In this document: positions 12,701 through 23,896 of the stretch, one piece after another
How positions within the stretch are numbered: the first letter of the stretch is position 1
How the letters are laid out: the number at the start of each line of letters is the position of its first letter
Assembly: GCA_019059635.1 (NCBI GenBank)
Contig: JAGVRJ010000013.1
Span: 620,001 to 684,000 of the forward strand
Length of the DNA: 64,000 bases
Direction: 5' to 3'
Origin: Proales similis
Lineage: Eukaryota > Rotifera > Eurotatoria > Ploima > Proalidae
Notes under the pieces: model-generated
Database searches by the model: none
Told to the model about the DNA's origin: nothing
What the model saw: only the letters and a program-made list of their open reading frames with translations
Made by a program: the position numbers and the translations under genes

Positions 12701-15700
12701 GAAACAGTGTGAAAAGTGAGCAGGCCGTTTCCAGATTTGAAATTCCGATTTGAATATCTGATCGATTAATTAAGATGCAAGGACGGATATTTCGGAGATC
12801 CAGTCCAGGGGATTCCATGTCGCAAGTGCCCTTGTCCTGGAGCTGATGGAAAGAATTTTGCCAAGACGTGTCGGCTCGAATCGAATGGTCAAGTTCGATG
12901 TGACTGCTCCCCTGGCTATTCAGGAAGTCGATGTGAAAGCTGTCAAATTGGCTACTACGGGGACCCCTTGAACCGAATCGAATGTCTGCCCTGCGAATGT
13001 CCCGATTCGATTGCTTTGAAAATTGCGGACGCCTGCGATCCTAAGACCGGCTTTTGTCTCAGATGTCCAGCCAAGAGAGCTGGCCCAAGGTGTGAAATGT
13101 GCGAAAAGGGATTTTATGGAAATGCTCATTTGAATGAGTGTAAAGGTAAGAATAATCGACTTTGAATTCACTCGATCCTTTTAATTAAAGCAGCTTATTA
13201 AGAATGTAAATGTCATCCGACCGGCACTGTGAACGGCGCACAAAACTGCGATCCATTCACTGGCGTATGTCTGTGCAGACCAAAAGTGATTGGCTATCAT
13301 TGTGATGAATGCGCAGCCAACTACTGGAACATAACTGGTTTGAATTTATATGTTTTTTCGCCTCATCAGTCATCTAAAAGAGCATTTGAAAGCCGGCTGT
13401 CTGCCGTGCAAATGCGATACGAGAGGAACAGTGGCAAACTCAACCGAATGCGATCCAGAAACTGGCCAATGCAGCTGTCTGCCGCATCGAGGAGCCAGAG
13501 ATTGTAGCCGTAGTTTGAGTGGAATCTGGCCAACCAACAGTTTCGAATGCAAAGGTAAAATTAGTTCCAGACCAGGCTTTAATTTAGATTTAAAAGGTTC
13601 AAATTGAGAAGAAACATGTTCCGTTTGAACCATGATGTTTAAAGTTTGTTTTCATCTATGAATTTGGGTGTTTTTAGATGAAGTGTGTTTTGGTGACAAT
13701 ACACATTTGAAATGCTTTGGGGCTGAGAACCGTAGCCTGCCGCTAATTTCAGACTTGACCAGTAGTGACCAATGCTGTGAGCAATGTTTTCTTGAATGGA
13801 AGAGGGCAATTTTACCGCTTCAAGGTTTTTCATTGAATACTCTCTCTGCTGTGCGTTACTAGTTTATTCAAGAATACTCAAAAACAGACGTAATTTCAAA
13901 AAGAGCGAAAATTCCCCGAAAAATTTCTGCGGAGGAGAAAAAGCTTGAAACCAAGATTAATGACCAAATGAGCGTATTAAAGAACGCAATTGTGGACTTG
14001 GCCAAGTTTTGGGCGAGTGAGATGCCCGATACAAGAATAACGTTACTTTTTAAAAGGCTGAGAAAAGAAGTGTAATTGCCATTCAGTCTTTGAACTCATC
14101 GTGCATTATTTGATCTAAAACTCGATTAGAGTCAAGTTTCAGAAGCTGAAAGAAATTCTGATCGAGCGAGGAAAGCAATTGAAAAAGTGGAAGCTAAACA
14201 ACAATCAAAGTGAAAAAAAGAAGACTCTGCTCTCCTTACAAGCCAAGCTGAATGAACAAACTCTCAAGGCTTTTCGGCTGCACGACGCTCTTTTATCTGG
14301 TAATTGATAGTGAATGCTCTACTCGACTTGTTCAGATCTAAATTTGAATTTAAAAAGGAGCTAAAAGCACACTGGACAGAGCCAATCAGCAGTCTTCTTG
14401 GGCGTTGTCGTATTTCGAGAATAATGTGTTGCCTTTCTTGAACGAAAAGCCCAAAAGCGTGCAAGACCTGGATGGTCACCTCCAAAAGCTATCTAATTTG
14501 AACAAAATGGTTCTGATTGGAGAAGAAACAGTTCCAATGATTGTAGACAACTCGGTATGAATAACTTCATTTCTGCCTTACACATCACTCAATCTTGAAC
14601 GAAACAAAAGAGTTGCTCCAATCTCAGCAGCTTCGTTCAAGCACACGAGCGAGAAAAGAATTTTTTCATTTGTGATTGTACACGACAAGAGCTGAAGCAT
14701 AACTTTGATCATTTGAAGAGCCTCAAAACTTCGATCGACACATATCAGAGCGAGATTGACAAAGCTTTCATTCGACTGGTTCAAAAGGTTTTAAAGCTGC
14801 TTTTCATGGTCTGGACCAAATTTTTGCTAAATACAACTTGTCTCAGGCTGGCTTAAACGCAAGCGGCCAGAATGAGTTAAAGCTCAAGGAGTTGCAATTG
14901 GAGGGAGAAATTACGAATATCCAGACTCGAACCCGTTTGTATGATTTATTGGCTGAGGCCAAAGACTCGACAGAGCAATCTCTTCGAAAGCTCGGTGAAA
15001 ATAGTAAAAAGCTAAATGAAGTAAGTTGAAGCAAAAACTGCCACAAATCTGATTGGTCATGGTAACGTGAAGAATCGGAAAAGACATTGGCCTTAGAAGT
15101 GGCCAACTATGCTGAGGCGAGAGAAGAAGAATTTTCAAAAATGTGCGACCAACTCGCTTCTGAAAGTCGAATTGTGCCGTCAAACAATTCGATTCTAAGC
15201 AACGAGACCGCCCTGCTTCGCGTTGAACTTGAACCATTGGATCTGAACACTAGCCAGACTTTGACGGCTAATCATACGCTGGCAGTTAAGGCGCTGGCCG
15301 ACCAGATTATTGCCAATCGAATTTCTCTTGAGCGCATTCAGTTACAAGAGCGAACTGCTTCCCACGGCATCGATAAAGTAGCTTTTTTTCTAGTCTATTT
15401 TCTTTGCAGAATTTAAATTTCCTCCAAGGTTTTTGTAGCCATAAATGAGTCCGAGCTGTTGTCTAATCTTCGAGTGAACGGGCTCTCCATAGATTCAATC
15501 AATTTGACCAGTCCGAACGAATTTTCCATGGACAAGGCAATATTCGATAATATTGGGCAGAACTTAGATCGAGTGAGTGTAAATAAACGACTCTTCGCCA
15601 ACTCGATTTACAAGCTAATTTGAACAGATAAATGCAAACATCGAAAGCGTTCGAAGTTTAAAGAACTCTGTCGGGCGAATTGACCGCGAAATGCTTGAAA

Positions 15701-15975
15701 AACTTCGAATCGCGAGCTCTCTTAGCAAACGCATTACCCACATCAAAACTCTCATCGAAGAGCGCAACAAAAAGATAAACGGTAAATGTCAATCAAGCGG
15801 GATTAGAACAAAGCCCCCTTGACGCTCAGTCTTTCAAGCAATCAGAGATGTGCTCAGTCTGGCCAGTAAAAAGAACAAAGGAAATCTGATCGCTCTTCGC
15901 AGCCAGAAGAAACTAGCGCAAATCCGCAAGCAAGAACTCCTTGAGCGCATTGAGTTCATGCGGTATTGTGAATGA
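9782..15975 (+). CDS. LAMB: Laminin beta chain
   Basis: Basement-membrane glycoprotein subunit, secreted. The first exon (9782-10197) opens with a hydrophobic signal peptide. The second starts at 10240 and carries the laminin N-terminal domain with the beta-type motif SSWWQSKNGDEKVIFQLDLE. Laminin EGF repeats begin at CFCNGHA (about 10670). Four and a partial fifth precede an internal LF/type-IV-B domain (about 11590-12300). About seven more follow (12330-13550). A Cys-rich junction (CCEQCFLEWKRAI, about 13770) leads into a long coiled coil (about 13900-15975) for trimer assembly. The protein ends EFMRYCE, keeping the near-terminal cysteine that beta chains use to bond gamma. About twenty short introns are present; borders inside the coiled coil are only partly resolved. 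The last EGF repeat is degenerate. An AATAAA follows at 16114. Confidence 0.88.
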
Positions 15976-16298
15976 GAATGGCAAAACGACGAACAATTAG
16001 CAACTTGCCGAACGGAGCCGGCTGTAGCTTTTGCGGAAATTTCTAGTTTATCTCAGTTTCCATCCGGCCGCTGCTATGCCGAGTTAAATGTAGAGTTTGA
16101 TGTGCACGAACGAAATAAAGCATTCTGAATAGTAATTTTTGTTTGCAACATTACTCCCTTGTTTTCGCGTGTTGCAGTTTGCCCAGCTGAGTGTGCTTTG
16201 AGTCGGCCCCTCGTCTGATTTTCGAATTACATAACCTACTTCTTTTTGAGAAGGTGCCGCAGTTTTCTTTTGAATTTTATTTTTTAGAATTTGGGAAA
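15976..16298. other. Intergenic, laminin beta to mitochondrial EF-Tu
   Basis: Contains the laminin polyadenylation signal AATAAA at about 16114. A pyrimidine-rich AG acceptor at 16286-16287, just before the EF-Tu ATG, suggests an intron in the EF-Tu 5' UTR or a leader splice site. Confidence 0.45.
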
Positions 16299-17695
16299 AT
16301 GTCTTTGGCATCGTTGATCGCAAATCGTATGCCAGCAATTAGCTCGGCTCTCAGGCAAAGCAAACAAATAGCCAAGCTGTCCAGAGTCAATCCGATTCGG
16401 CTCCTATCGTCGGAGAAAGAAGTGTACAAACGCGACAAGCCACATTTGAACATCGGAACGATCGGCCACGTCGACCATGGCAAGACGACTTTGACTGCTG
16501 CCATCACTTTGACCCTTCAGGATATGAATCTGGCCAAGGCCAAGAAATACGACGAAATCGATAATGCGCCGGAAGAAAAAAAGAGAGGAATCACAATCAA
16601 CGCCACGCATGTAGAATATTCGACTTTGAATCGTCATTACGGTCAGTGTCAAGATTGTCCTTCCTTTCTTGCCCATGCATTTAAACAACTCTTCTCCTTT
16701 AAGGCCACATTGATTGCCCTGGGCACGCTGATTACATCAAGAATATGATTACTGGATCATCGCAAATGGACGGAGCTATTTTAGTCGTAGCTGCCACCGA
16801 CGGAGTGATGCCTCAGACTAGAGAGCACTTGCGCTTGGCAAAGCAGATAGGTATTGAGCACATTGTTGTATTTATCAACAAGGCCGACGCAGCTGACCAG
16901 GAAATGATTGAGCTTGTCGAAATGGAGTTGAAGGATTTGCTCAAAGAAATCGGATTCGATCCAGAGAAGGTTCCCTTCATTAGCGGATCTGCTTTGGCCG
17001 CGGTTGAAAACAAGAATCCCGAGCTTGGTAGACAGACGATTCTCAAGCTCCTCGAAACGCTCGACTCGCACGTTCCTGTTCCCGAGCGAGAAGTAAACAA
17101 GCCCTTCTACATGCCAATCGAGCATTCATATGCTATTTCTGGCCGAGGCACTGTGGTCACTGGCAGAGTCGAGCGAGGTGTTTGCAAAAAAGGCGACGCG
17201 ATTGAAATCGCTGGCTTCAACAAAGTGACCAAGTCGGTTGCCAACGGCATCGAAATGTTCCACAAGATTCTGGACCAAGCAGAAGCCGGCGACCAGCTTG
17301 GTATCCTCCTCAGAGGTATTAAGCGAGATGACGTCAGACGAGGAATGTGCCTAATCAAGCCCGGCTCGGCCAAGATCTACAATCGCTTTGAGGCTAAAGT
17401 TTACCTGTTGACCAAAGACGAAGGAGGACGAGAAAAGCCATTGACAGGCACTTACCAACCGCAGTTGTTCAGCAAGACCTGGGACGTTCCAGCTCGTCTC
17501 AAATTCCCAGAAGGCAAAGACCTCGCAATGCCTGGCGAGGACGTCAATATCACATTTGTGACGCACAAACGAATGGTCATTGAAAAGGGTCAACGTTTCC
17601 AGATCCGCGACTCGAAGTCTACCATCGGCTCGGGAGTTGTTGTGAACATTTTGCCGGACTTGAGTGACAAGGAGATTGAGGAGCTTTGGGACTAG
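16299..17695 (+). CDS. TUFM: Mitochondrial elongation factor Tu
   Basis: GTPase that delivers aminoacyl-tRNA to the mitochondrial ribosome. Two exons, 16299-16641 and 16704-17695, give 444 residues. A basic serine-rich presequence of about 45 residues precedes [18 protein letters not shown], which holds the P-loop. Further motifs are the switch I region [24 protein letters not shown] (rebuilt across the intron), [10 protein letters not shown] and the SGSAL loop. Domains 2 and 3 follow without breaks, ending in [22 protein letters not shown]. Bacterial-type features, such as [11 protein letters not shown] and [15 protein letters not shown], exclude cytosolic eEF1A. AATAAA occurs at 17736, 41 bases after the stop. 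Confidence 0.97.
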
Positions 17696-17735
17696 GCGTG
17701 TCTTGAGCACTAATCAAGCAACATCATTATTTGCA

Positions 17736-17741
17736 AATAAA
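17736..17741 (+). terminator. Polyadenylation signal of TUFM
   Basis: AATAAA hexamer 41 bases downstream of the EF-Tu stop codon. Confidence 0.55.
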
Positions 17742-18004
17742 TTATATGATTTCAAACCTCTTCGAATATTTAATGACTCTGCACATGCCAGGTATTCTCG
17801 CATGTATGAGGTGTGGGCTGGAAATTTTTCACGGCAAGACGAACGTCATTCGGGCCACGTGATTTGCATGGAAACCTGAAAAGCGTAAAATTTCAACGCA
17901 CATAATGCACCTTTAGGCAAGCACAGACATGCATTTTTTTGCTCCATTTAAATTGGAGGGAGTAGAATTTATTCGTTTTACGAGACGCTAAAAATAAAGA
18001 AACT
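17742..18004. other. Intergenic, TUFM to PARP3
   Basis: Short spacer between two genes on the same strand. No coding capacity or repeat is visible; it presumably holds the PARP3 promoter. Confidence 0.4.
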
Positions 18005-20321
18005 ATGCCACCAAAGAGGAGAGCGACAAAAAAAGCAGCGGCCGCACCCAGCACAAAAGGTACGTGAACTCGTATTCGAAGTCGAAGGCTGTCGAAATTC
18101 AACCGATTTTCTCAAGCGCCCGCAGCGAAGAAAACAAAAACCGATGAAGCAGAAGAAGAAATCACCAAAGAGAATTTGATTGAGAAACTGCGAGAGGCGG
18201 ACAAGAACAAGAAGCGTGTCTATCGGCCGGACAAGTACATTCCTAATGCAGCCGCTTATCAAGTAGCAAAACGAATGAACAGTTACCAAGAGTTCTGAGT
18301 AACACTCGAAATTTTAAAGGTTCATGAGGACTATGATTGCACTTTGAACCAGACCAACATCGGAAATAACAACAACAAGTATTATATCATTCAAGTTCTT
18401 AAGGATAGCAGCCACTTTTACAGGTGAGACAAACATCTTCAAGGTGCTTGTATCTCAATGTTAATCAACAATTAATCGAATAAATCAATTCATAGCTGGA
18501 ACCGGTGGGGTCGTGTCGGAGAATTGGGGCAAAACAATGGCCTGGAAATGTTCGCTGATGCCGAGTCGGCGATCAAAAGTTTTGAAAAAAAGTTCAAAGA
18601 CAAAACGCTAAATAATTGGGCTAACAGAGCGAACTTTGTTCCCAAATCGGGCAAATACACTCTGATTGAAACTGAATGTGGCGAAGAGGAAGAAGAAAAC
18701 ACGCCTGTTCAAACGGCTCCAAAGGTGCCAATCAAACTTTGGCTCGAGATGAACAATTTTGCTTAATACTTAAATAACTTTCTCTAACCTTTAGGTGTCG
18801 AAGAGCTTGCAGGACACACAGCCATGCAAACTAGACTCGACCACCAAGAAACTTGTGGATTTGATTTTCAACAAAGACATGTTCAACACGGCTCTCAAAA
18901 GCTATGACATAAGTACTGATTTTTTGGCTTATAGTGGCATCCAGTCGCGTTTAATCTAAATCGCAACAGATGTCAAGAAAATGCCTCTGGGCAAATTGAG
19001 CAAAACTCAAATCGCAAAAGGATTTGAAGTACTCGAAGAGATAGAGGCGGCGCTCAAGTCAAATACAAAAGCGCTGAGCAAGCTGAACGAACTTTCCAAC
19101 AAGTTCTATACAGTCATTCCCCAAGACTTTGGAAGGCAAAGGCCTCCGCCAATCAGCACGGCCGAGGCTCTGCAGAAGAAATACGACATGCTGATGGTTG
19201 GCGTCACCTTTTATGTTGGCGAATTGTCAGGATTCCCTCATTTCTATATTTAATTAGGTATTAGCCGACATTGAGATGGCCCAAAGCATGCAAGAAAAGG
19301 CTGAAAAGGAAGCAGAAAAGGTGCGAAATAGTTGCTGCCATAAAATGTTCAGCTTGAAGCATCTTTGCTTCTTAATTTAGGAGGAAATCGAATCGAAGCC
19401 GAAGCACCCGACCGATGTGAATTATGAAACTCTTGAGTGCAAGCTGGAACTCGTTGACGAGAAATCCGATGATTATAAGGTGAGATCAGCTTTGAAGTGT
19501 TCGTTCGGGCTTTTTTGAACTTGCAATTCGCTCAGCTGATCGAAAAGTACACAGAGGCGACCAAAGGCTACTATTCCCGCCTCAAGCTCGTGAATGTGTG
19601 GAGAGTAGATCGAAATAATGAGGTAAATAGACGCCCCAAGCCCGGGCTAATCACACGAATTTTAAATTAATTTTCAAAAAAGGACAAGCGATTCAAAGAG
19701 CACAAATCAATCAAAAACCGAAAGCTGCTGTGGCACGGCACAAACGTGGCTGTTGTGGCTGCCATTCTTAAGACCGGACTTCGAATCATGCCGCATTCAG
19801 GCGGAAGAGTCGGAAAAGGAATTTATTTTGCGTCCGAAAACGGAAAATCGGCTGGTAATAGCAAATGGACTTTGTCTTAAGAGGCGAATCGTCACTCACG
19901 TTGTGAGGTTTCTTTTTATAGGTTATGTGGGCACAACATCGGCTAACAACAAACAAGTTGGCATTATGTTCTTGAACGAAGTCGCTCTGGGCAAAGAGAA
20001 GCATATATTCCGGGACGATTCTTCTCTCGTCAGACCGCCGGACGGTTTTGATTGTGTTATTGCGCGAGGACAGACAGAGCCAGGTCAGAAGATGCTTATC
20101 TCCTTTTATTGTGAGATTTTGATTTATCTGACTGTGTTTGGTGTGAATGCGAAATAGATCCCAAATGCGACTCGACGATGCAAATCGACGGCAATAAGGT
20201 GATCGTGCCGCAAGGAAAGCCGATACCGATGGGCATAGCATCCTCGTTTTCACAGAGCGAGTATCTCATTTACCAGGAGAGCCAGAACCGCATTCGCTTT
20301 CTATTACTCTTTGAGTTTTAG
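18005..20321 (+). CDS. PARP3: Poly(ADP-ribose) polymerase 3
   Basis: Nuclear mono/poly-ADP-ribosyltransferase of DNA-break repair. Twelve exons join in frame: 18005-18059, 18117-18262, 18320-18423, 18496-18724, 18795-18912, 18970-19196, 19258-19320, 19381-19479, 19536-19622, 19683-19854, 19922-20083 and 20158-20321. They give 541 residues (human PARP3 533). The lysine-rich N-terminus (PPKRRATKKAAA) suits a nuclear protein. The WGR domain shows LNQTNIGNNNNKYYIIQ and WNRWGRVGELGQ. The helical regulatory domain begins near KKMPLGKLSK. The ART domain has the H-Y-E triad: His in LLWHGTN, Tyr in GKGIYFAS and Glu in SQSEYLIY. Matches such as GLRIMPHSGGRVGKG are specific to PARP3 rather than PARP2. 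Its polyadenylation signal overlaps the convergent neighbour's 3' end. Confidence 0.96.
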
Positions 20322-20357
20322 TTTATTGTTCGATTGCTGTTTTGCGAGTAGTTTTAG

Positions 20358-20363
20358 AATAAA
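20358..20363 (+). terminator. Polyadenylation signal of PARP3
   Basis: AATAAA on the plus strand 37 bases after the PARP3 stop. It lies past a TTTATT at 20322-20327, the likely minus-strand signal of the facing gene. Confidence 0.5.
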
Positions 20364-20371
20364 ATTGCGTT

Positions 20372-22110
20372 CTACTGTTTCAGCTTCTTTTCCAACTTGC
20401 TCATTTTTAGATCGTAGTTTTGAAGTGAAAAGTTGATGGTGCTCTTCTTGTTTGTGCAGAACAGCTTGGCCACTCGTTTTTCCGTCGCTTTGCGGTTGGT
20501 CTTATTGTCTTGAGCCATGATTGCTTGCGCCAGACTCAATCTCTCCACAGGTCTTTCAAACCGGCCGAAGTAGTCGTGAATATTAATCCGCTGCTTTTGT
20601 TTGCTTGGGTCAAACAAGTCTCTTCTCAGGCCAAGAAGTAATCTTGCTTTAATGCTTAAGAGGCAAGGTATTATTTCTCATGGCTGCCCACTTACCTGGC
20701 ATTCGCAATGCTCTCCCTAAATTTCTTGTCTATTGCGCCATCCGCGTCTGCTTGGGAAGGAGCCTACAAAATCGGGTTGGCCAAGAATTTATACCAGGCA
20801 AATTCGGGCGATTTTTACCGAGAGGGAACAAGCCATTCGAAATTTTCTAAATGATTTTGATCCTTTGAACTGGACGAGCACATTCGAACTCGAGTAAACG
20901 TGAACAGTCAAAAACGAGTTGATTTTTAAGGAAGTGCGCGCAAGAGAACTGTTAGACTCTACGGGCAAGTTGGGCCATATCATTCGTTTTTGAATTGAGC
21001 CCTGTTCGTCGAAAAAGAGCCCATATTCGGAGTTCATTAAAAGCCTGAAATTTTCGGAAATAAATTAATCGCCAGTTAGAAGCTCTAGCCGTCAGTAGCA
21101 AGTACCGAAGAGCTCCGTTTTCGTGATTTAAACTTATTTGAAAAGGCGTGAAAACGCCGACAAGGTTAGATGCCCGGTCGAATACTAGAAGATGTCCGTT
21201 TTCACAATCCACAATCGCAGTCCTTTCATCCGGATATTTTAACACGCCCGGGACCTGATTCACTTGGACTTGACTGATTGGTCTCAAGCTGATTGGCAGT
21301 CTGAAATTCTGTTTAAGCTTCTCAAATGCTTGGATAAAAGCATTTTGTTTTAGAGAATAATTGATTTTAAAATTCCATCGGAGAATCGCTTACTTTTTTG
21401 GCGCAAATCAAATAGGCCTTTGTTTATAGCGTCTAAATCCGAACGGTAGTAAGCTTCGGCGAGATCCAAGACGTTCAAAGAAGCGGCTGACGGTGCACAT
21501 TGGTGGCTCTCAACATCTTTTTCAATTTCCCTACAAGTTCGGTCATTTTGATTTTGGGGTCTGGCAATGTGTCTTGGCAGCTGTTTACATAATTTTGTGA
21601 ATTTTGCTGTCCAGGATGTGGTTGGCTAATCGCATTTGCTCAAAAAAAGTGTCCAGATCTATTTGGTTCTTGAGAAACTTGTCGAAGCAGTATTTTCGGA
21701 ATATTAGCTTCTGATAATCTTGACAACAGAGCGGCTCTTGGCTGGCGTAGTTTTTGGGCCAAGGCCTTGTTGTCGAGGCACAAAATTGACATTGGAAACC
21801 ACCAAGTCTATGCTCAGTGAGAGACTTTTGAAAAAAATCACATTCAGCAATTAGAGTGGAAGGGACCAATGGCTCATGAGCAATTTGCTCCTGAATGCGC
21901 ATAGATTTCGTAAAGTTAATAATATCAATCACTTGACGATCTCTTTCGGTTAGTTTGCCTTAAATGAAGCTTAAAAATGTCCAAAATGGCGAAATTCTCT
22001 CGGAACTCACTTAATTCTTCGATCGACCGATCACTAGCGTCTGTTCGAGTAGATGCACTCTTCTCTAGTTTAGGCCTGGCGCTTTTCTTCTTTTCTGCAA
22101 GCAAACTCAC
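20372..22110 (-). CDS. ERICH6/FAM194-like protein (tentative)
   Basis: Multi-exon minus-strand gene; only parts are confidently framed. In transcription order there is an acidic/basic Ser-rich start (about 22096-21960). Next comes a cysteine-bearing exon (21932-21585) with QCQFCASTTRPW and PLCCQDYQKLIFRKYC. Then come exons with VPGVLKYPDERTAIVDCENGHLLVFD (21287-21070) and EYGLFFDEQGSIQKRMIWPN (21037-20790), and a basic C-terminal exon ending MSKLEKKLKQ (20617-20372). The C-x2-C plus CC pattern, followed by repeated strand-like segments describing a 'page' of text-like G-x-L-x-V motifs, resembles FAM194-domain proteins (ERICH6, C3orf20). Their function is poorly known, with ties to cilia and testis. 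The true start codon is not resolved; the first coding exon may lie between 22110 and 22320. Confidence 0.5.
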
Positions 22111-22757
22111 ATTAGATTGAAAAGAGAGAGAAAATGCTCACAGAGCGGACGTCGTACTTTTCTCAAGTTTGACTTCATTTCTGGCAGAGTTCATGTTTCG
22201 ATGGTTGGTGGCTTTGAAGCCGAGATGCCTGATTTGTGTTGGTTGCGTTCATGTTATGCAGTTGGCAAATCGCCTGGAGAAAGTCGGATCAAAACAAGGG
22301 AACAATAATTAATTCTTGCTCATTCTGTAGTGCGGCAGAATGAAAAGACAGAAAAAACAGCGGATTGCTTTTAAATAATTAAACGCGCGAAAAATTAAGT
22401 GAAATACATTAATTGTAAAGAGCTGACACAATTCGACACTATTGTTCGATGTAGATGGTGCTGCCGGGTTATTATGAAACAGATGTGAGAGTCAACTTTG
22501 CGATTGATTTCGCCGACTGCTTTATATATTCCTTCAGAGCGGTCAGTTGTCAACACACTCTGGCTCCTCTTCAAAACGAATAAATCTTTCGCCTTTTACT
22601 AAAGATTTCCGTGGAGGGGAGCAATCTATGAGTATTTGAGCATTTGTGTAGCCCGACTCAAGTCGGGTAATAATTCCAATTTAAATGCAAATTTCCCTTA
22701 TGGCTCCCAAGAACCTTTATCAGTCCTAATCGGCAAGCCGTGATTCACTTGCATACT
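22111..22757. other. Divergent intergenic region
   Basis: About 650 bases between a minus-strand gene and a plus-strand gene. It may contain the first exon of the minus gene. A TATATAT run at 22523-22529 and a TCAGTT initiator-like hexamer at 22543-22548 point towards the plus-strand membrane-protein gene. No other feature is seen. Confidence 0.4.
22523..22548 (+). promoter_or_regulatory. Possible TATA plus initiator pair
   Basis: TATATAT at 22523 is followed by TCAGTT with its A at 22545. TCAGT is the common protostome initiator. The spacing (about 22 bases from the TATA start) is shorter than the usual 30, so this is only suggestive. Confidence 0.3.
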
Positions 22758-23681
22758 ATGGCGCTCTTCCACTCGTCTATTCTTCTCCTGGCTTGTCTGT
22801 GCTCTGTCAGGGCTGACTGTGCTGCCATATTGAAAGGTTCGGGCATTGACCTTCCGTTAACTGCCCAAAGCAGTCGTTGTGGATTTGTGTCTGCGAACCT
22901 GGTCTCCAATAAGCTCAGCAATGCAGCGTATGCTCTGTGGTGGGAACACAAACAATCTCATGCCTTTTCGGTCCATTTTCGCGTCAAACCGATTGAGTCG
23001 AACACAAATCTAACTCTAAGCTTTGCAGTGCGCCGATTCGGATCATCTGCCAAGCTGACCAAGGCGCAAAGCCTCCAAGAATTAAACAATGAAATAATCG
23101 TCAAATACAGCAGTGAGCCATCCAAAACTTCAATCAAAACAGCCACCGTCTCCAAAATGTTCGTTGTTTGTGCGGTGATTAACAACCTGGCGAAAGGCAT
23201 ATCCTTCAGTCAGCCGTTCATGTGTATTGATGTCTATGCTGACCAGGCCGGCTGGAAGGCCTTGAAAACCAAGAGCCATCTGATTGACCAGGAATCGGCC
23301 GGTCTGTTGCTCACTCTGGCACCAATCACTGTGATTTCGTTGATTTCCGTCAACTTTCTCTTCCTTTGGAGTAGGAAAAACATGCACGGCTCAAAAAAGC
23401 CCAAACGATCCAAAACGCACTCAAAAGACGAAGAACAGAGCGAGCACAGTTCAAATTCTAGAAGAACGTCCGAGTATTTAAACCTGAACCATTTTTGGCG
23501 CTACGAGTTGACCGAGAATCAGGACAGAGCAAGCTCTCCTGACCACCATCTGGCAACCGAATTGACTCAATGCCTTGATGAAAGCTTTGAAAAAATGTTC
23601 ACCCTACGAGAAAAGAGAGCCTCGTCGAAGATCAGGCCTAGAAGTAGGCGATCGACAGATTTTATCGAATCGTTTGTCTAG
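22758..23681 (+). CDS. Orphan single-pass type I membrane protein
   Basis: I do not recognise a named family. The gene is a single 307-residue open frame without introns, unlike most neighbours. It has a clear signal peptide (residues 1-19, FHSSILLLACLCSVRA), an ectodomain of about 170 residues and a transmembrane helix near residues 185-208 (GLLLTLAPITVISLISVNFL). A basic stop-transfer sequence follows, then a cytoplasmic tail of about 100 residues rich in Ser, Lys and Glu. The segment FVVCAVINN...QPFMCIDVYA resembles the paired-cysteine strands of fibronectin type III domains in leucine-rich-repeat receptors, but no repeats are present. The start was taken at the first in-frame ATG before the signal peptide. 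A lineage-specific receptor or adhesion protein is plausible. Confidence 0.75.
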   Translation: MALFHSSILLLACLCSVRADCAAILKGSGIDLPLTAQSSRCGFVSANLVSNKLSNAAYALWWEHKQSHAFSVHFRVKPIESNTNLTLSFAVRRFGSSAKLTKAQSLQELNNEIIVKYSSEPSKTSIKTATVSKMFVVCAVINNLAKGISFSQPFMCIDVYADQAGWKALKTKSHLIDQESAGLLLTLAPITVISLISVNFLFLWSRKNMHGSKKPKRSKTHSKDEEQSEHSSNSRRTSEYLNLNHFWRYELTENQDRASSPDHHLATELTQCLDESFEKMFTLREKRASSKIRPRSRRSTDFIESFV

Positions 23682-23896
23682 GCTTTGTTTAGTATCGCTC
23701 GTTAAAGACGCACTTGGAGTTAAAATTTAAATAAACGCGGCCGTTGGTTACTCGCTTGATTTGTGTGTTTAAAATTATGAAATGAAACCAAGTTGCAAAT
23801 TAGCATAAACCAAAGACTTTGCTTACAACTTTCGCTCAGTCTTGATTGGAACACATTTGCGATTTTGCTAAATTGACATTCAACTTTGGCACACAA

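Noticed and set aside
16275-16298. Possible spliced-leader (trans-splice) acceptor before the EF-Tu ATG
   Set aside because: A pyrimidine-rich AG is present, but an ordinary 5' UTR intron explains it equally well and no repeated pattern is seen before other start codons.
18005-20321. PARP3 gene as PARP2
   Set aside because: The WGR and catalytic domains fit both, but KKMPLGKLSK, LRIMPHSGGRVGKG and VIARGQTEPDP match PARP3 specifically, and the length is that of PARP3.
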